NCBI GenBank assembly: GCA_030432635.1
Contig: JAUIMB010000005.1
Location: 182,019 to 246,018 of the forward strand
DNA: 64,000 nt
Reading direction: 5' to 3'
From: Bacteroidia bacterium
GTDB taxonomy: Bacteria; Bacteroidota; Bacteroidia; Flavobacteriales; Flavobacteriaceae
Part shown: one piece after another, positions 52,829 to 60,574 of the stretch
Position numbering within the stretch: the first letter of the stretch is position 1
Layout of the letters: each line of letters opens with the position of its first letter
Translations under genes and position numbers: made by a program
The notes under the pieces: model-generated
The model's database searches: none
Told to the model about the DNA's origin: nothing
The model's input: the letters and a program-made list of their open reading frames with translations, nothing else

Positions 52829-53371
52829 TTAATTCCATTTTTCTATTAACGCAGTCACTCCATTTTTAATTCCTTTATAATATTCTCCATTTTTTAATTC
52901 TGGAATAATAGTTTTGTCTAATACTTCTTTGCAGATTTCGTTTGTCAAAACTATTTGAGTTCCAGTTCCAGCTGCTATTCCAATTTTCCGACATGGTTTG
53001 CAGATGACTATAGTCAATCCATTATTTTTTTCAGAGTCTCCAATTCCCCAATAATTACTTAAATCAGTTGCATATTTTACAATATCAGAATAAGGAGAGA
53101 TACTATCAATTGTTACGATTACAATTTGTCGAGTTGTTTTTATGTTATAATTATAAATTAAATCTGATAGTTCTTGTCTTTGATTCGGACTAAGTATGCT
53201 ATCATAATCATTAATAATAAGACCTTGAAGTTTTGTGTTTCGAAATTTTTCAACTGATGAAAAGTCAAATTCAGTTGTTGGTTTTATTGTTTCTGTTTCT
53301 TGTGAAATTCCTTTGCAAGAAACAAAACTCAATGTCAGAAATAGGATTAGTATTTTAGTTCCGATTTTCAT
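52829..53371 (-). CDS. Cassette gene: exported TPM-domain protein (YgcG/Psb32 type)
   Basis: A 180-residue protein with a lipoprotein-like signal (LFLTLSFVSC) and a TPM domain: INDYDSILSPNQRQELSDLIYNYNIKTTRQIVIVTIDSI, KYATDLSNYWGIGDSEKNNGLTIVICKPCRKIGIAAGTG, CKEVLDKTIIPELKNGEYYKGI. Family members act in phosphatase or photosystem repair processes; here unknown. I chose the ATG at 53371, overlapping the SRPBCC stop by ATGA, instead of 53389, because the signal then starts at MKIGTK. Second gene of unit 6. Confidence 0.82.
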   Translation of the reverse strand: MKIGTKILILFLTLSFVSCKGISQETETIKPTTEFDFSSVEKFRNTKLQGLIINDYDSILSPNQRQELSDLIYNYNIKTTRQIVIVTIDSISPYSDIVKYATDLSNYWGIGDSEKNNGLTIVICKPCRKIGIAAGTGTQIVLTNEICKEVLDKTIIPELKNGEYYKGIKNGVTALIEKWN

Positions 53372-53841
53372 TTTATAACTTCTTTCCATTTGTTAGATTC
53401 CGCAAACTCTTTTACAATTCGATTTCTTTCGGTTAGTAATTCAGTCATATATTTTTTAAGAAAGAGCTTGTCCGCTAACTTGCCTAAAATTCCGAAAGGT
53501 GATTTATAATCAAAAAAGTCGGTCATTAAAGTTCCGTCATTCGATTCCTTAAAGTGATGTTCGTGTTTAAATTCGGCAAACGCTCCTTTAACCATTTCGT
53601 CTGCAAAGTATTTAGGTCGGTCATATTCCGTGATTTTGGAAGTCAGATTTTGATAGATTCCAAAGTGTTTTGCTCTCCAAGTAACACTTTCATTCATTCC
53701 AATTAATCCACTTGTTTTTCCAGCGATTGCTTCTTCATTAGTTTGTTCTGTCGATATTTTGTGCAAATCGACACTTCGAGACAAGTCAAACACGATATGT
53801 CTATCAGCTTTTATTTCAGTTTGAAGTTCAATTCTCGGCAT
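53368..53841 (-). CDS. Cassette gene: SRPBCC (polyketide cyclase-like) family protein
   Basis: A 157-residue START-like protein: PRIELQTEIKADRHIVFDLSRSVDLHKIS, VTWRAKHFGIYQNLTSKITEYDRPKYFADEMVKGAFAEFKHEHHF, DGTLMTDFFDYKSPFGILGKLADKLFLKKYM. This is the common cytosolic SRPBCC fold with a hydrophobic cavity, found widely in bacteria without known ligand. First gene of the two-gene unit 6 (ends GTTGTACAC / GTGTACAAC); its TGA stop overlaps the TPM gene ATG, so the unit is an operon. Confidence 0.85.
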   Translation of the reverse strand: MPRIELQTEIKADRHIVFDLSRSVDLHKISTEQTNEEAIAGKTSGLIGMNESVTWRAKHFGIYQNLTSKITEYDRPKYFADEMVKGAFAEFKHEHHFKESNDGTLMTDFFDYKSPFGILGKLADKLFLKKYMTELLTERNRIVKEFAESNKWKEVIK

Positions 53842-53859
53842 TTTTCGGGTATTGTGTAC

Positions 53860-53981
53860 AACGTGTTCGTGTATGGTTTGTAGTGTTGCAGACCAAGTTA
53901 ATTAAAAAGGAGGGAAGAGTTGCAGGATTTCGCTAGAAATCCGCGAGTTTTGTTTAAACACTATGAGCTATACACGTTGTT
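53860..53981 (-). repeat. attC-like repeat 7, class A
   Basis: 122 bp, starts AACGTGTTCGTG as class B does, otherwise class A with GGATTTC-GCTA-GAAATCC. Confidence 0.85.
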
Positions 53982-54008
53982 GGCAAATCGTTTTTATTAT
54001 TTATTCCG

Positions 54009-54332
54009 CTATTCAATTTCAATATTTTTTAGTTGAATCAGTTTTTCGGATTTAGTCATTCTTTTTCCAAAATATTGGTCAATTTCATTATTTAGCCATT
54101 TTTCTCTATAATTCTCCCAACTCTTTTCATAAGGTGGCTCTCCACTATCGTCAAATCCGTATTCAAATCCGCACGAACAGATATCGTATGATGGAAGTCC
54201 TGTTTCGTCATAAGGTCTCCATTCCTTATTCTTTGCTTTTTCTCCGCAAACTGGACAATAGCAAAATCCGTCAGAACTTATTTTTAATTCGACTTTTTTT
54301 CCGTTCCAAGTATTTATTATTTCTTTTTTCAA
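54009..54332 (-). CDS. Cassette gene: CPCC-type cysteine-rich protein
   Basis: A 107-residue protein with a cysteine-rich centre: YCPVCGEKAKNKEWRPYD and YDICSCGFEYGFDD. The paired C-x-x-C sites separated by a WRPYDETGLPSYDIC stretch are typical of the CPCC-like domain family (cysteine-rich CPCC), probably zinc binding, with function unknown. Second gene of unit 7 in transcription order. Confidence 0.78.
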   Translation of the reverse strand: MKKEIINTWNGKKVELKISSDGFCYCPVCGEKAKNKEWRPYDETGLPSYDICSCGFEYGFDDSGEPPYEKSWENYREKWLNNEIDQYFGKRMTKSEKLIQLKNIEIE

Positions 54333-54348
54333 AAGGTTGTTAATTTTT

Positions 54349-54666
54349 TTAATCAGAAATTGTCACTTCTATTGCTTTTAAATCAGTTTTGCCAAAATTC
54401 ACATCCAAATGAAATGGTGTCATATATCCAAAGTCCAGCAAATAATGAAAATTCGTGTTAGTGCTATCTTTTGGAAATCCAAGGTATTCAATTGTTTCCG
54501 ATTTCGTTTTCCCGATTAATATTTGACTTTCAACTAAATCAGTCGACATATTTCCACGCTCAATTTGAGTTCCACTTATCCATTTTTCATTATCAAACTT
54601 TTCCGTTTTGTTTTTGTTTCCGCAACTCAAAAAAAAGATAAATAATAGTAATAATGTTTGTTTCAT
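54349..54666 (-). CDS. Cassette gene: BamE/SmpA-like small lipoprotein
   Basis: A 105-residue lipoprotein (signal LLLFIFFLSC, lipidated Cys about 15) with QILIGKTKSETIEYLGFPKDS followed by short strands (FHYLLDFGYMTP, DVNFGKTDLKAIEVTI). The helix 'IGKxKxExIExLGxP' also occurs in the chromosomal protein at 2370-2711, which suggests a shared BamE-like fold. First gene of unit 7 (ends GTTGGCAAA / TTTGCCAAC), 16 bases before the CPCC gene. Confidence 0.68.
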   Translation of the reverse strand: MKQTLLLLFIFFLSCGNKNKTEKFDNEKWISGTQIERGNMSTDLVESQILIGKTKSETIEYLGFPKDSTNTNFHYLLDFGYMTPFHLDVNFGKTDLKAIEVTISD

Positions 54667-54689
54667 TCTGTTTTGCTCAAATGTTTGCC

Positions 54690-54859
54690 AACGTGTTCGG
54701 CTATGAGTTGTTGCGGGAATGCAGCTTGCGTGAGCGGCTGGATTTCCGATGGAAAACGCGAGCTGTTCGCACGGATTTTCCGTTTTTGGTTAATTTGAAT
54801 TAAAAGTAAGAAAAATTCCTTTGCTTAACCAACAGAAGCAATTACTTATAGCCATTGTT
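54690..54859 (-). repeat. attC-like repeat 8, class C
   Basis: 170 bp. Outer arms CGGCTATGAGTTGTTGC and GCAATTACTTATAGCC replace the A/B arms with covarying bases; central arms GCTTGCG/CGCGAGC. Confidence 0.82.
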
Positions 54860-54871
54860 GTAGCCAGTTAT

Positions 54872-55408
54872 TTATTCAGCGTATTTTTTGTATTCAACTA
54901 TTTTAGCTTTTAACCTTGTGTTCAGATATTCATTTTTATTTTTTAACATCTCGTTAATCAATTTGGCTTCATTCAGATAATTCAATATTTTGTCTTTTCC
55001 CCAAAACTTTGGTGGTTCTTGAAGGTTAGTAATTCTATCCGCTAGTTTAACGATTCCGACTTCTTTTTCCAATTGATTAATTCGGTTTAAACTATCTGTC
55101 ATTTTCTCTTTTTTAGAAGTCAGATTGTCGTTTTTGGTCAAAGCTTGAATTCCCAAAGCTACTTTTTCTCCAAATTGTTCCTTTAGTTCTGAAAATTCAG
55201 TTTTGGTATCTTCTAAAGTATCGTGAAGTAGAGCTAATTGTATTGCATAATTTATATCAAAATCTTTATTTTCATTGTGAGCTAAAATGATTTCCATTGC
55301 AACATTTGAAATATGTAACAAATAGTTCGCATCTGTTCCAGGTACTTTTTGATTTTTATGTTTTTCTCCAGCAAACTTTATGGCTTTCTGATATATTTCT
55401 TGTGTCAT
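54872..55408 (-). CDS. Cassette gene: HD-domain protein (MESH1/RelA-SpoT-hydrolase-like)
   Basis: A 178-residue HD hydrolase: AIKFAGEKHKNQKVPGTDANYLLHISNVAMEIIL (His32), QLALLHDTLEDTKTEFSELKEQFGEKVALGIQALTK (His62-Asp63, Glu66-Asp67), IVKLADRITNL. This is the (p)ppGpp-hydrolase-like (MESH1/SpoT HD) branch without a synthetase domain. Cleaving ppGpp or a related nucleotide is likely from the family but not shown. Sole gene of unit 8 (ends GTTGTAGCCA / TGGCTACAAC). Confidence 0.82.
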   Translation of the reverse strand: MTQEIYQKAIKFAGEKHKNQKVPGTDANYLLHISNVAMEIILAHNENKDFDINYAIQLALLHDTLEDTKTEFSELKEQFGEKVALGIQALTKNDNLTSKKEKMTDSLNRINQLEKEVGIVKLADRITNLQEPPKFWGKDKILNYLNEAKLINEMLKNKNEYLNTRLKAKIVEYKKYAE

Positions 55409-55433
55409 TTGCGTGAGTTTTCTAATTGGCTAC

Positions 55434-55603
55434 AACGTGTTTGTGTATGGTTTGTTGCGGAATGACAGCGCACGCGTGCGGCTGGCTTTCCGATGGAAAA
55501 ACGTGCGCTTTTCAGCACTGATTTCCGTGTTTTAAATATAGTGAATTTTACGTAAGGTTTCTCTTTCTTTGACCAAACTAAGCAATGAACCATATACATT
55601 GTT
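55434..55603 (-). repeat. attC-like repeat 9, class B
   Basis: 170 bp; the ending CATATACATTGTT departs from CTATACACGTTGTT at several bases. Confidence 0.82.
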
Positions 55604-55627
55604 GTATGTTGTGCTTAAGGAAATCAA

Positions 55628-56032
55628 TTATCTAATAATAAGAGCTATAAAAGTTAATGTTATCATCCAAAATATTACTCCTAGAAATTTAGCTTTACGA
55701 GCTTGTTTTATTTTTTCTTTGAAGCCATATTTTTCAAATCGTTCCAATTCAGATTCAGAGAAATGATCGTTTCTTCCAATCGGTTTAGGTGTGAAAAATG
55801 GCAGTATAAAAAATGTCAGCCATTCTTCCGTTGTTAAAGGTTCTGTTTTCCGTTTCTGTTGAAATTTCTTAAACTTCAGATAATCAGATTCAATTTTAAC
55901 TTTTTCAGCGTGTGTCAAGTTCCGAGATTGCAATTCATATTCCGCTTTCCCAACCTCAGTTTTATCAATTCCGTTTTTTATGACATCAAGTAATTCTACA
56001 TTAGAATATCGGTAAATTTTTTTGTCAATCAT
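55628..56032 (-). CDS. Cassette gene: small protein with a C-terminal membrane helix
   Basis: A 134-residue protein: a helical N-terminus (YSNVELLDVIKNGIDKTEVGKAEYELQSRNLTHAEKVKIESDYLKFKKFQ), a hydrophobic stretch (WLTFFILPFFTP), and a C-terminal membrane helix (about 115-132). The N-terminal part resembles short helical repeats with 'AEYELQSRNL'. No family recognised. Unit 9 is the only complete unit whose ends do not match each other, see findings. Confidence 0.6.
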   Translation of the reverse strand: MIDKKIYRYSNVELLDVIKNGIDKTEVGKAEYELQSRNLTHAEKVKIESDYLKFKKFQQKRKTEPLTTEEWLTFFILPFFTPKPIGRNDHFSESELERFEKYGFKEKIKQARKAKFLGVIFWMITLTFIALIIR

Positions 56033-56055
56033 GGACTCGGTTGTGCATTACTGGC

Positions 56056-56176
56056 AACGTGTTGTGTATGGTTTGTAGTGTTTCAGACCAAGTTAATTAA
56101 AAAGGATTGAAGAGTTACGGGATTTCGTTAGAAATCCGCGAAGTTTCATTAAACACTATGGACTATACACGTTGTT
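56056..56176 (-). repeat. attC-like repeat 10, class A
   Basis: 121 bp, class A arms, GTTA inner loop, TTTCAGACCA variant at the left shoulder. Confidence 0.85.
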
Positions 56177-56219
56177 GTGCTTTCGTTATTTATGTAGTTC
56201 CAATTCCATCTTAATCAAT

Positions 56220-56948
56220 TCAAGATTTGTCCAACACTATTTTTAATTCTTCAGTAATATCATTAAGGATTTTTATGGACAATTTTACAGAGGTGACATA
56301 ATTGGGATACCTTGAATTGTAGTTATTAACAACGTGATGCCTATATTCTTTACTGTAAAGAAAATAATCTTGCAGTTCCTTACTGCTATTGTTCTGCATA
56401 ATGGTTTTACTCATATATTCTGGATACCAATCGTACTTTTCCATAAATATCTTTTGTAAATTTTCACTCTCGTTATTAATGCTTATCTCTAAATTGTCAA
56501 TAATTATGAGCTTCATTTGGTCATAAATTTCAATTATTTTAAGCGACAGACTATCGTTGGTATTCAACGCTTTTAATTGATTTACACCTGTTGTATTCAA
56601 CGTTGTTGCAACTGAATTTGCTGTTACTAACCTTGATAATCCCACATCAAATAAATCTGGAGTAATAGAATCGTTAATTACTCTTTTAAAAATATATTCT
56701 ATGCTATCGTGATGTTTTACAATTGCAGTAAACTCCTGTATATCATTATTTATATCTGATAAGGTGCGTTCATATACAGATAGTAATTGTTTTTGTTGAA
56801 GTCTGTTTTCATTCCAATTGTTAATTTGAAGTGCAATCAAAATTCCAATTACCACCAAGATTATTTCTCCGATTGCATATTTAAAATACTTTCCAGTTTT
56901 TCCTTCTGAAAGTAAATTTTGTCTAATTTTTCTAAAGAATTTTATCAT
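56220..56948 (-). CDS. Cassette gene: DUF6090 family membrane protein, copy 1
   Basis: A 242-residue protein with the DUF6090 N-terminus (MIKFFRKIRQNLLSEGKTGK, YFKYAIGEIILVVIGILIAL, INNWNENRLQQ): a cytosolic basic stretch, one membrane helix (about residues 24-43) and a large extracytoplasmic helical domain. The first 45 residues are nearly identical to the two copies at 59787 and 60575, the rest differs. Function unknown. Sole gene of unit 10 (ends GTTGTGCTT / AAGCACAAC) with a 66-base leader similar to that of the copy at 60575. Confidence 0.88.
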   Translation of the reverse strand: MIKFFRKIRQNLLSEGKTGKYFKYAIGEIILVVIGILIALQINNWNENRLQQKQLLSVYERTLSDINNDIQEFTAIVKHHDSIEYIFKRVINDSITPDLFDVGLSRLVTANSVATTLNTTGVNQLKALNTNDSLSLKIIEIYDQMKLIIIDNLEISINNESENLQKIFMEKYDWYPEYMSKTIMQNNSSKELQDYFLYSKEYRHHVVNNYNSRYPNYVTSVKLSIKILNDITEELKIVLDKS

Positions 56949-57014
56949 TGGTCGGTTATTTCTCGAAAGTTAGGATAATTATTTTATTCCGTTCGAGTGA
57001 GAATAATGAAGCAC

Positions 57015-57135
57015 AACGTGTTGTGTATGGTTTGTAGTGTTACAGACTAAGTTAATTAAAAAGGGGAGAAGAGTTGCAGGATTTCGCTAGAAATCCGCGA
57101 GACTTTTTTAAACACTATGGACTATACACGTTGTT
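57015..57135 (-). repeat. attC-like repeat 11, class A
   Basis: 121 bp, class A, GGATTTC-GCTA-GAAATCC inner hairpin. Confidence 0.85.
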
Positions 57136-57146
57136 GTAGCCAGTTT

Positions 57147-58061
57147 TTATACATATTTTGAATATTTCGATAAAAACCTTTTTTTTTCAACTATTTTATT
57201 TTCTTGATACCAATATAAATGGTCATTTTCGAGTCCATTTAATTTGTCAAAAAACACTGGGTATTTCATTCGGTCGATAAATTGTCGCCAGTATCTTTTA
57301 TGTAAATTAATGTTTGTAAATTTTCCACTATGCCTATGAAGTTCAGTTTTAAATTCGTGACCAAAAAACCTCTTTGCTTCCCAAGAATATAATTCTCTAC
57401 ATAATTCATTAATTTGATTTTGAATTTCGTAGGTAATTAACTGCGAGTTAAAGTTTTCGTGAAATTCTATTTCAAAATGCGAGCCATTTGATATATCAAG
57501 ACTCTTGAAATTCTTATTGTCAAATATTTCCTTAAAAAGAGGTTTATTTAATAAGTTTGTTCTGAAATTGTCCATATCATATTTATGGATATCAGTGAAA
57601 TATTCTGGAATTGAAATGCAAATTGAATTTAGTTTTTTGTTAGTTTGATAATGTAATTCAGAGTTAGAAGCTAAATTCTTTCCGTTTAAAATCCATATCA
57701 TTCCTTCTTTTCCATAGAAGGTTTCTCTTTGTTCTATTTCATCAATTTTAATAGGCGAGTACTGAATTTCTATAACTAATTTGTTATTTAATACAATATC
57801 AGCTCGATGTCTTATATTTTTTGTATCGATTAGAGTTACTTCTTGATTGTCAAGAGGGAATTTATTTTGCCAATTCAAATGCCATTTAGTAATTGGCTCA
57901 TACCAATTATCACAATCTTTATTTGCTTTATGAGACCAATGTTTTATTTTTATTTTTCCTTTTTTTCCAATAACGACTGAATTGCAATCAGGGCATTTTC
58001 CTTGTTCTCCTGATTTAGACACCTCTATTTTTTTATCATTTTCATCAAAAGCATATCTCAT
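57147..58061 (-). CDS. Cassette gene: CoiA-like competence/nuclease family protein
   Basis: A 304-residue protein with the CoiA layout: start MRYAFDENDKKIEVSKSGEQ, a zinc-ribbon (C23PDC26) and HWSHKANKDCDNW, then a nuclease-like core IRHRADIVLNNKLVIEIQYSPIKIDEIEQRE (Asp88, Glu98-x-Gln100), GMIWILNGKN. In Streptococcus, CoiA is needed for recombination of taken-up DNA. In cassettes such a gene could process DNA; this is inference. Sole gene of unit 11 (ends GTTGTAGCCA / TGGCTACAAC, the same end sequence as unit 8). Confidence 0.82.
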   Translation of the reverse strand: MRYAFDENDKKIEVSKSGEQGKCPDCNSVVIGKKGKIKIKHWSHKANKDCDNWYEPITKWHLNWQNKFPLDNQEVTLIDTKNIRHRADIVLNNKLVIEIQYSPIKIDEIEQRETFYGKEGMIWILNGKNLASNSELHYQTNKKLNSICISIPEYFTDIHKYDMDNFRTNLLNKPLFKEIFDNKNFKSLDISNGSHFEIEFHENFNSQLITYEIQNQINELCRELYSWEAKRFFGHEFKTELHRHSGKFTNINLHKRYWRQFIDRMKYPVFFDKLNGLENDHLYWYQENKIVEKKRFLSKYSKYV

Positions 58062-58087
58062 TTGTGATTCAGTTCAAAATTGGCTAC

Positions 58088-58257
58088 AACGTGTTTGTGT
58101 ATTGTTTGTTGCGGAATATCAGCGCACGCGTGCGGCTGGTCTTCCGCGGAAAACGTGCGCTTTTCAGCACAATTTTCCGAGTAATAAATATAGTGAATTT
58201 TATGTAAGATTTTTTCTTTCATTCAACCAAATAGAGCAATGAATTATACACGGTGTT
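58088..58257 (-). repeat. attC-like repeat 12, class B
   Basis: 170 bp, ending CACGGTGTT instead of CACGTTGTT; the matching AACGGTATT variant is at the start of repeat 13, in the partner position of the same unit. Confidence 0.82.
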
Positions 58258-58807
58258 ACCCAACGTTTTTATTTCTTAATCTTTTCTTTTTCTGATATTT
58301 ATATTCATAAATCTTGAATCGGATTTTACCCAAAAAACTATTCCACTCGTGACGAATTCCACCTAATTCCCAATTCACATCAAATTTTTCGGAATCATTT
58401 TTTCGATAATTCGGAAGTCCGATTTTACAATGTAACATTGGATTATTCTCTTTTACAGTTTCATGAAAGTCAGACTCAAGTGATGATTTCGGATAGTATT
58501 GAATTTCAATTATCGTACTTTCCTTTTTACTTTTATATATGTACAAATTTATGTCGTACAGATTTTCATAAATATCTTTTAATTCACTCGTTATTTGCTC
58601 AAGCGATTTAGGCTTTTTTTTATCGTTTATTTTTTTGCGTTCAATTCGTTTGTCAAAAAAATTCCGTTCGTCATTTACTATTTCCGAAATTATGTAACTT
58701 GTATTATCCGAAATTTTATTCCAAATAGAATTTCTCGCCATTTCTAATAGGGAAGAAGTGGCTTCTTTTAAATTCAGTTCAAGGTTGTTTTTCGTTACTT
58801 TTTTCAA
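58256..58807 (-). CDS. Cassette gene: protein of unknown function
   Basis: A 183-residue protein, lysine-rich and without signal peptide. It starts with a helical part (LNLKEATSSLLEMARNSIWNKIS) and has beta strands near LYIYKSKKESTIIEIQYYPKSS and CKIGLPNYRKNDSEKFDVNWELGGIRHEWNSFLGKIRFKIYEYK. I do not recognise it. Its TAA stop at 58256-58258 uses bases of the recombination box (GTTACCC), so it ends at the unit border. Second gene of unit 12 after the small membrane protein. Confidence 0.65.
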   Translation of the reverse strand: MKKVTKNNLELNLKEATSSLLEMARNSIWNKISDNTSYIISEIVNDERNFFDKRIERKKINDKKKPKSLEQITSELKDIYENLYDINLYIYKSKKESTIIEIQYYPKSSLESDFHETVKENNPMLHCKIGLPNYRKNDSEKFDVNWELGGIRHEWNSFLGKIRFKIYEYKYQKKKRLRNKNVG

Positions 58808-58811
58808 AATA

Positions 58812-59033
58812 TTAATGAGTCCGTTTTATAAATATTAAGCACGAAACTACAGTCAAAACTAAAATTCCAATTGTTCCGTAAATTATCAAATTCAGCCACA
58901 TTCCAACATTGTGAATTCCCGAAGCAAATTTGTTTAATAATGGTTCAGCCGAAAAAAATAGAACTATCGTCAAAATGACAAAAGTTAATAGATGAATTCC
59001 TATGATTTTTCGTTTTCTCAATGTTTCTCTCAA
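58812..59033 (-). CDS. Cassette gene: small two-helix membrane protein
   Basis: A 73-residue protein: basic start (RKRKIIGIHLL), a membrane helix (about 10-28), an extracytoplasmic loop (EPLLNKFASGIHNVGMW) and a second helix (about 44-66). The start is TTG at 59033, only nine bases from repeat 13; no ATG occurs before the first helix, so the start is uncertain. First gene of unit 12 (ends GTTACCCAA / TTGGGTAAC), four bases before the next gene. Confidence 0.62.
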   Translation of the reverse strand: MRETLRKRKIIGIHLLTFVILTIVLFFSAEPLLNKFASGIHNVGMWLNLIIYGTIGILVLTVVSCLIFIKRTH

Positions 59034-59042
59034 ATGTTGGGT

Positions 59043-59164
59043 AACGGTATTGTGTATGGTTTGTAGTGTTGCAGACTAAGTTAATTAAAAAGGAGGGAAG
59101 AGTGGCAGGATTTCGCTAGAAATCCGCGAGGTTCCTTTAAACACTATGAGCTATACACGTTGTT
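59043..59164 (-). repeat. attC-like repeat 13, class A
   Basis: 122 bp, starts AACGGTATTGTG (variant of AACGTGTTGTG), GGATTTC-GCTA-GAAATCC inner hairpin. Confidence 0.84.
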
Positions 59165-59635
59165 GTGCATAGTATTTTTTATTTCCTCAATTTCAGATTC
59201 AATTTCCGCATAGTTTATAAATCCGTTTTGAGTTGTTGTTTTTTTAACTGTCTTTTTCCAAAATGGATAAGCCCAAGTCAACACTGTTCCGTAGTTTTTC
59301 CAATTCCCATTTCCATCTTCAAATTCATATTCATTTCGGTATGCCAATTTGCCTTTATAGAAATCAATTCTTCGTTTCTTACAGGTCAAAAATTGAAGGA
59401 ATTCATTAAACCCTTTATTCAAGTCATCATATTTTTGATTATAATGTATATGACTAATTCCATATCCAACAGTTAATTGTCCACCTTCGTCGAGTTCAAT
59501 CCAAATTGACGATTCGTTTTCATTTTCTGAATCCAAAGTCAGATGAGTTCCATTTTCAAATTCCGAAACTCTTTCCGGAAAATTAGTTTTCAGAAGTTTC
59601 TTTATTTTACTAAATGTCAATTCGTGATTCGTCAT
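59144..59635 (-). CDS. Cassette gene: protein of unknown function reading into the repeat
   Basis: A 163-residue cytosolic protein: TNHELTFSKIKKLLKTNFPERVSEF, HLTLDSENENESSIWIELDEGGQLTVGYGISHIHYNQKYDDLNKGF, FLQFLTCKKRRIDFYKGKLAYRNEYEF, NWKNYGTVLTWAYPFWKKT. The last residues (MHNNVYSS) are encoded by the start of repeat 13. I chose the ATG at 59635; an upstream GTG at 59650 lies at the repeat border. No family recognised. Unit 13 (ends GTTGTGCATA / TATGCACAAC). Confidence 0.66.
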   Translation of the reverse strand: MTNHELTFSKIKKLLKTNFPERVSEFENGTHLTLDSENENESSIWIELDEGGQLTVGYGISHIHYNQKYDDLNKGFNEFLQFLTCKKRRIDFYKGKLAYRNEYEFEDGNGNWKNYGTVLTWAYPFWKKTVKKTTTQNGFINYAEIESEIEEIKNTMHNNVYSS

Positions 59636-59650
59636 TCCAATATTATGCAC

Positions 59651-59772
59651 AACGTGTTTGTGTATGGTTTGTAGTGTTGCAGACTAAGTTAATTAAAAAG
59701 GAGGGAAGAGTTGCAGGATTTCGTTAGAAATCCGCGAAGTTTCATTAAACACTATAAACTATACACGTTGTT
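59651..59772 (-). repeat. attC-like repeat 14, class A
   Basis: 122 bp, class A arms, GTTA inner loop. Confidence 0.85.
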
Positions 59773-59786
59773 GTGCTTACGTTATT

Positions 59787-60548
59787 TTAATCTAACTCCC
59801 TTTCAATTAAATCCAAAACACGTTTTATATAAGATTCAATATTTTCTTCATTGATAAAAACATAATATTGGTTCATATAATGATCAAAAATGGTTCCATC
59901 TACTTCAAGAGAAGTTATTAATTTCTTATAGTTTTCCTCCGAAACACTCAAAGGAGTTATTTGCTTTTGTCTTAGATAATCAGGTCTAAACTGTGTGGCA
60001 TCTGAGTTTCTAATTGGAATATGCTTTCTAATAATAGGAAGTAAATGATTTAGCCAATGTTCTCGTCTTATGATAACATCTTCTTTTAAATCATTTAACT
60101 CTCCTGACCATTGACTAAGATGAATTTTAAGTGAATCACTTTGAATTAAATCCAATTTACCTGAGCTGATAGCTTGATTTATATATCCAATACTTGGATC
60201 GAAAGTTGCAAATGTGCACAATTGACCCATTAAACTATCTATCCGCTTAGTACTTATTAGATGCTTATCAGTTTCTAAAAATTGATATGTTGCTTCTAGC
60301 ATTCTAAGATTGATTTTATGATCAGCATTTAATTCATTAAGATTTTTGGTAAATTCTTGTTTTAAATTTTGAAGTAATATTTGTTCTTCATTTCTATCGT
60401 CTTGATAATTTTTCAAGTTGTTTATGCTCAATGCAATTAAAATTCCAATAACGACAAGAATAATCTCTCCAATAGCATATTTAAAATACTTTCCAGTTTT
60501 TCCTTCTGAAAGTAAATTTTGTCTAATTTTTCTAAAAAATTTTATCAT
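59787..60548 (-). CDS. Cassette gene: DUF6090 family membrane protein, copy 2
   Basis: A 253-residue DUF6090 protein. The first 43 residues (MIKFFRKIRQNLLSEGKTGK, YFKYAIGEIILVVIGILIAL, INN) equal those of the copy at 56220 except for one or two substitutions. The extracytoplasmic part (YQDDRNEEQILLQNLKQEF, LNELNADHKINLRMLEATYQFLETD) differs. Its leader is cut short: upstream of the start the usual 66-base DUF6090 leader is replaced by about 26 bases that resemble the left end of a DUF6090 cassette. Second gene of the fused unit 14. Confidence 0.87.
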   Translation of the reverse strand: MIKFFRKIRQNLLSEGKTGKYFKYAIGEIILVVIGILIALSINNLKNYQDDRNEEQILLQNLKQEFTKNLNELNADHKINLRMLEATYQFLETDKHLISTKRIDSLMGQLCTFATFDPSIGYINQAISSGKLDLIQSDSLKIHLSQWSGELNDLKEDVIIRREHWLNHLLPIIRKHIPIRNSDATQFRPDYLRQKQITPLSVSEENYKKLITSLEVDGTIFDHYMNQYYVFINEENIESYIKRVLDLIERELD

Positions 60549-60574
60549 TGGTTAACGTTGCACTTGCGTTATTT
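60549..60574 (-). other. Probable scar of a lost attC-like repeat between two DUF6090 cassettes
   Basis: The plus-strand bases GTTGCACTTGCGTTATTTTT at about 60557-60576 align with GTTGTGCTTACGTTATTTTA just after repeat 14 (about 59770-59789). So a second cassette left end is present here without its repeat. Confidence 0.5.

Noticed and set aside
52631..52849. Open frames on the plus strand through class B repeats (also 48299, 51896, 57982)
   Set aside because: All translate the repeat itself and run antisense to cassette genes; no start signals or protein family.
55405..55599. Small open frame through repeat 9 (minus strand), and the similar one at 62998-63180
   Set aside because: Both lie within class B repeats and share the same translated text because the repeat is conserved; they are by-products of the repeat sequence.
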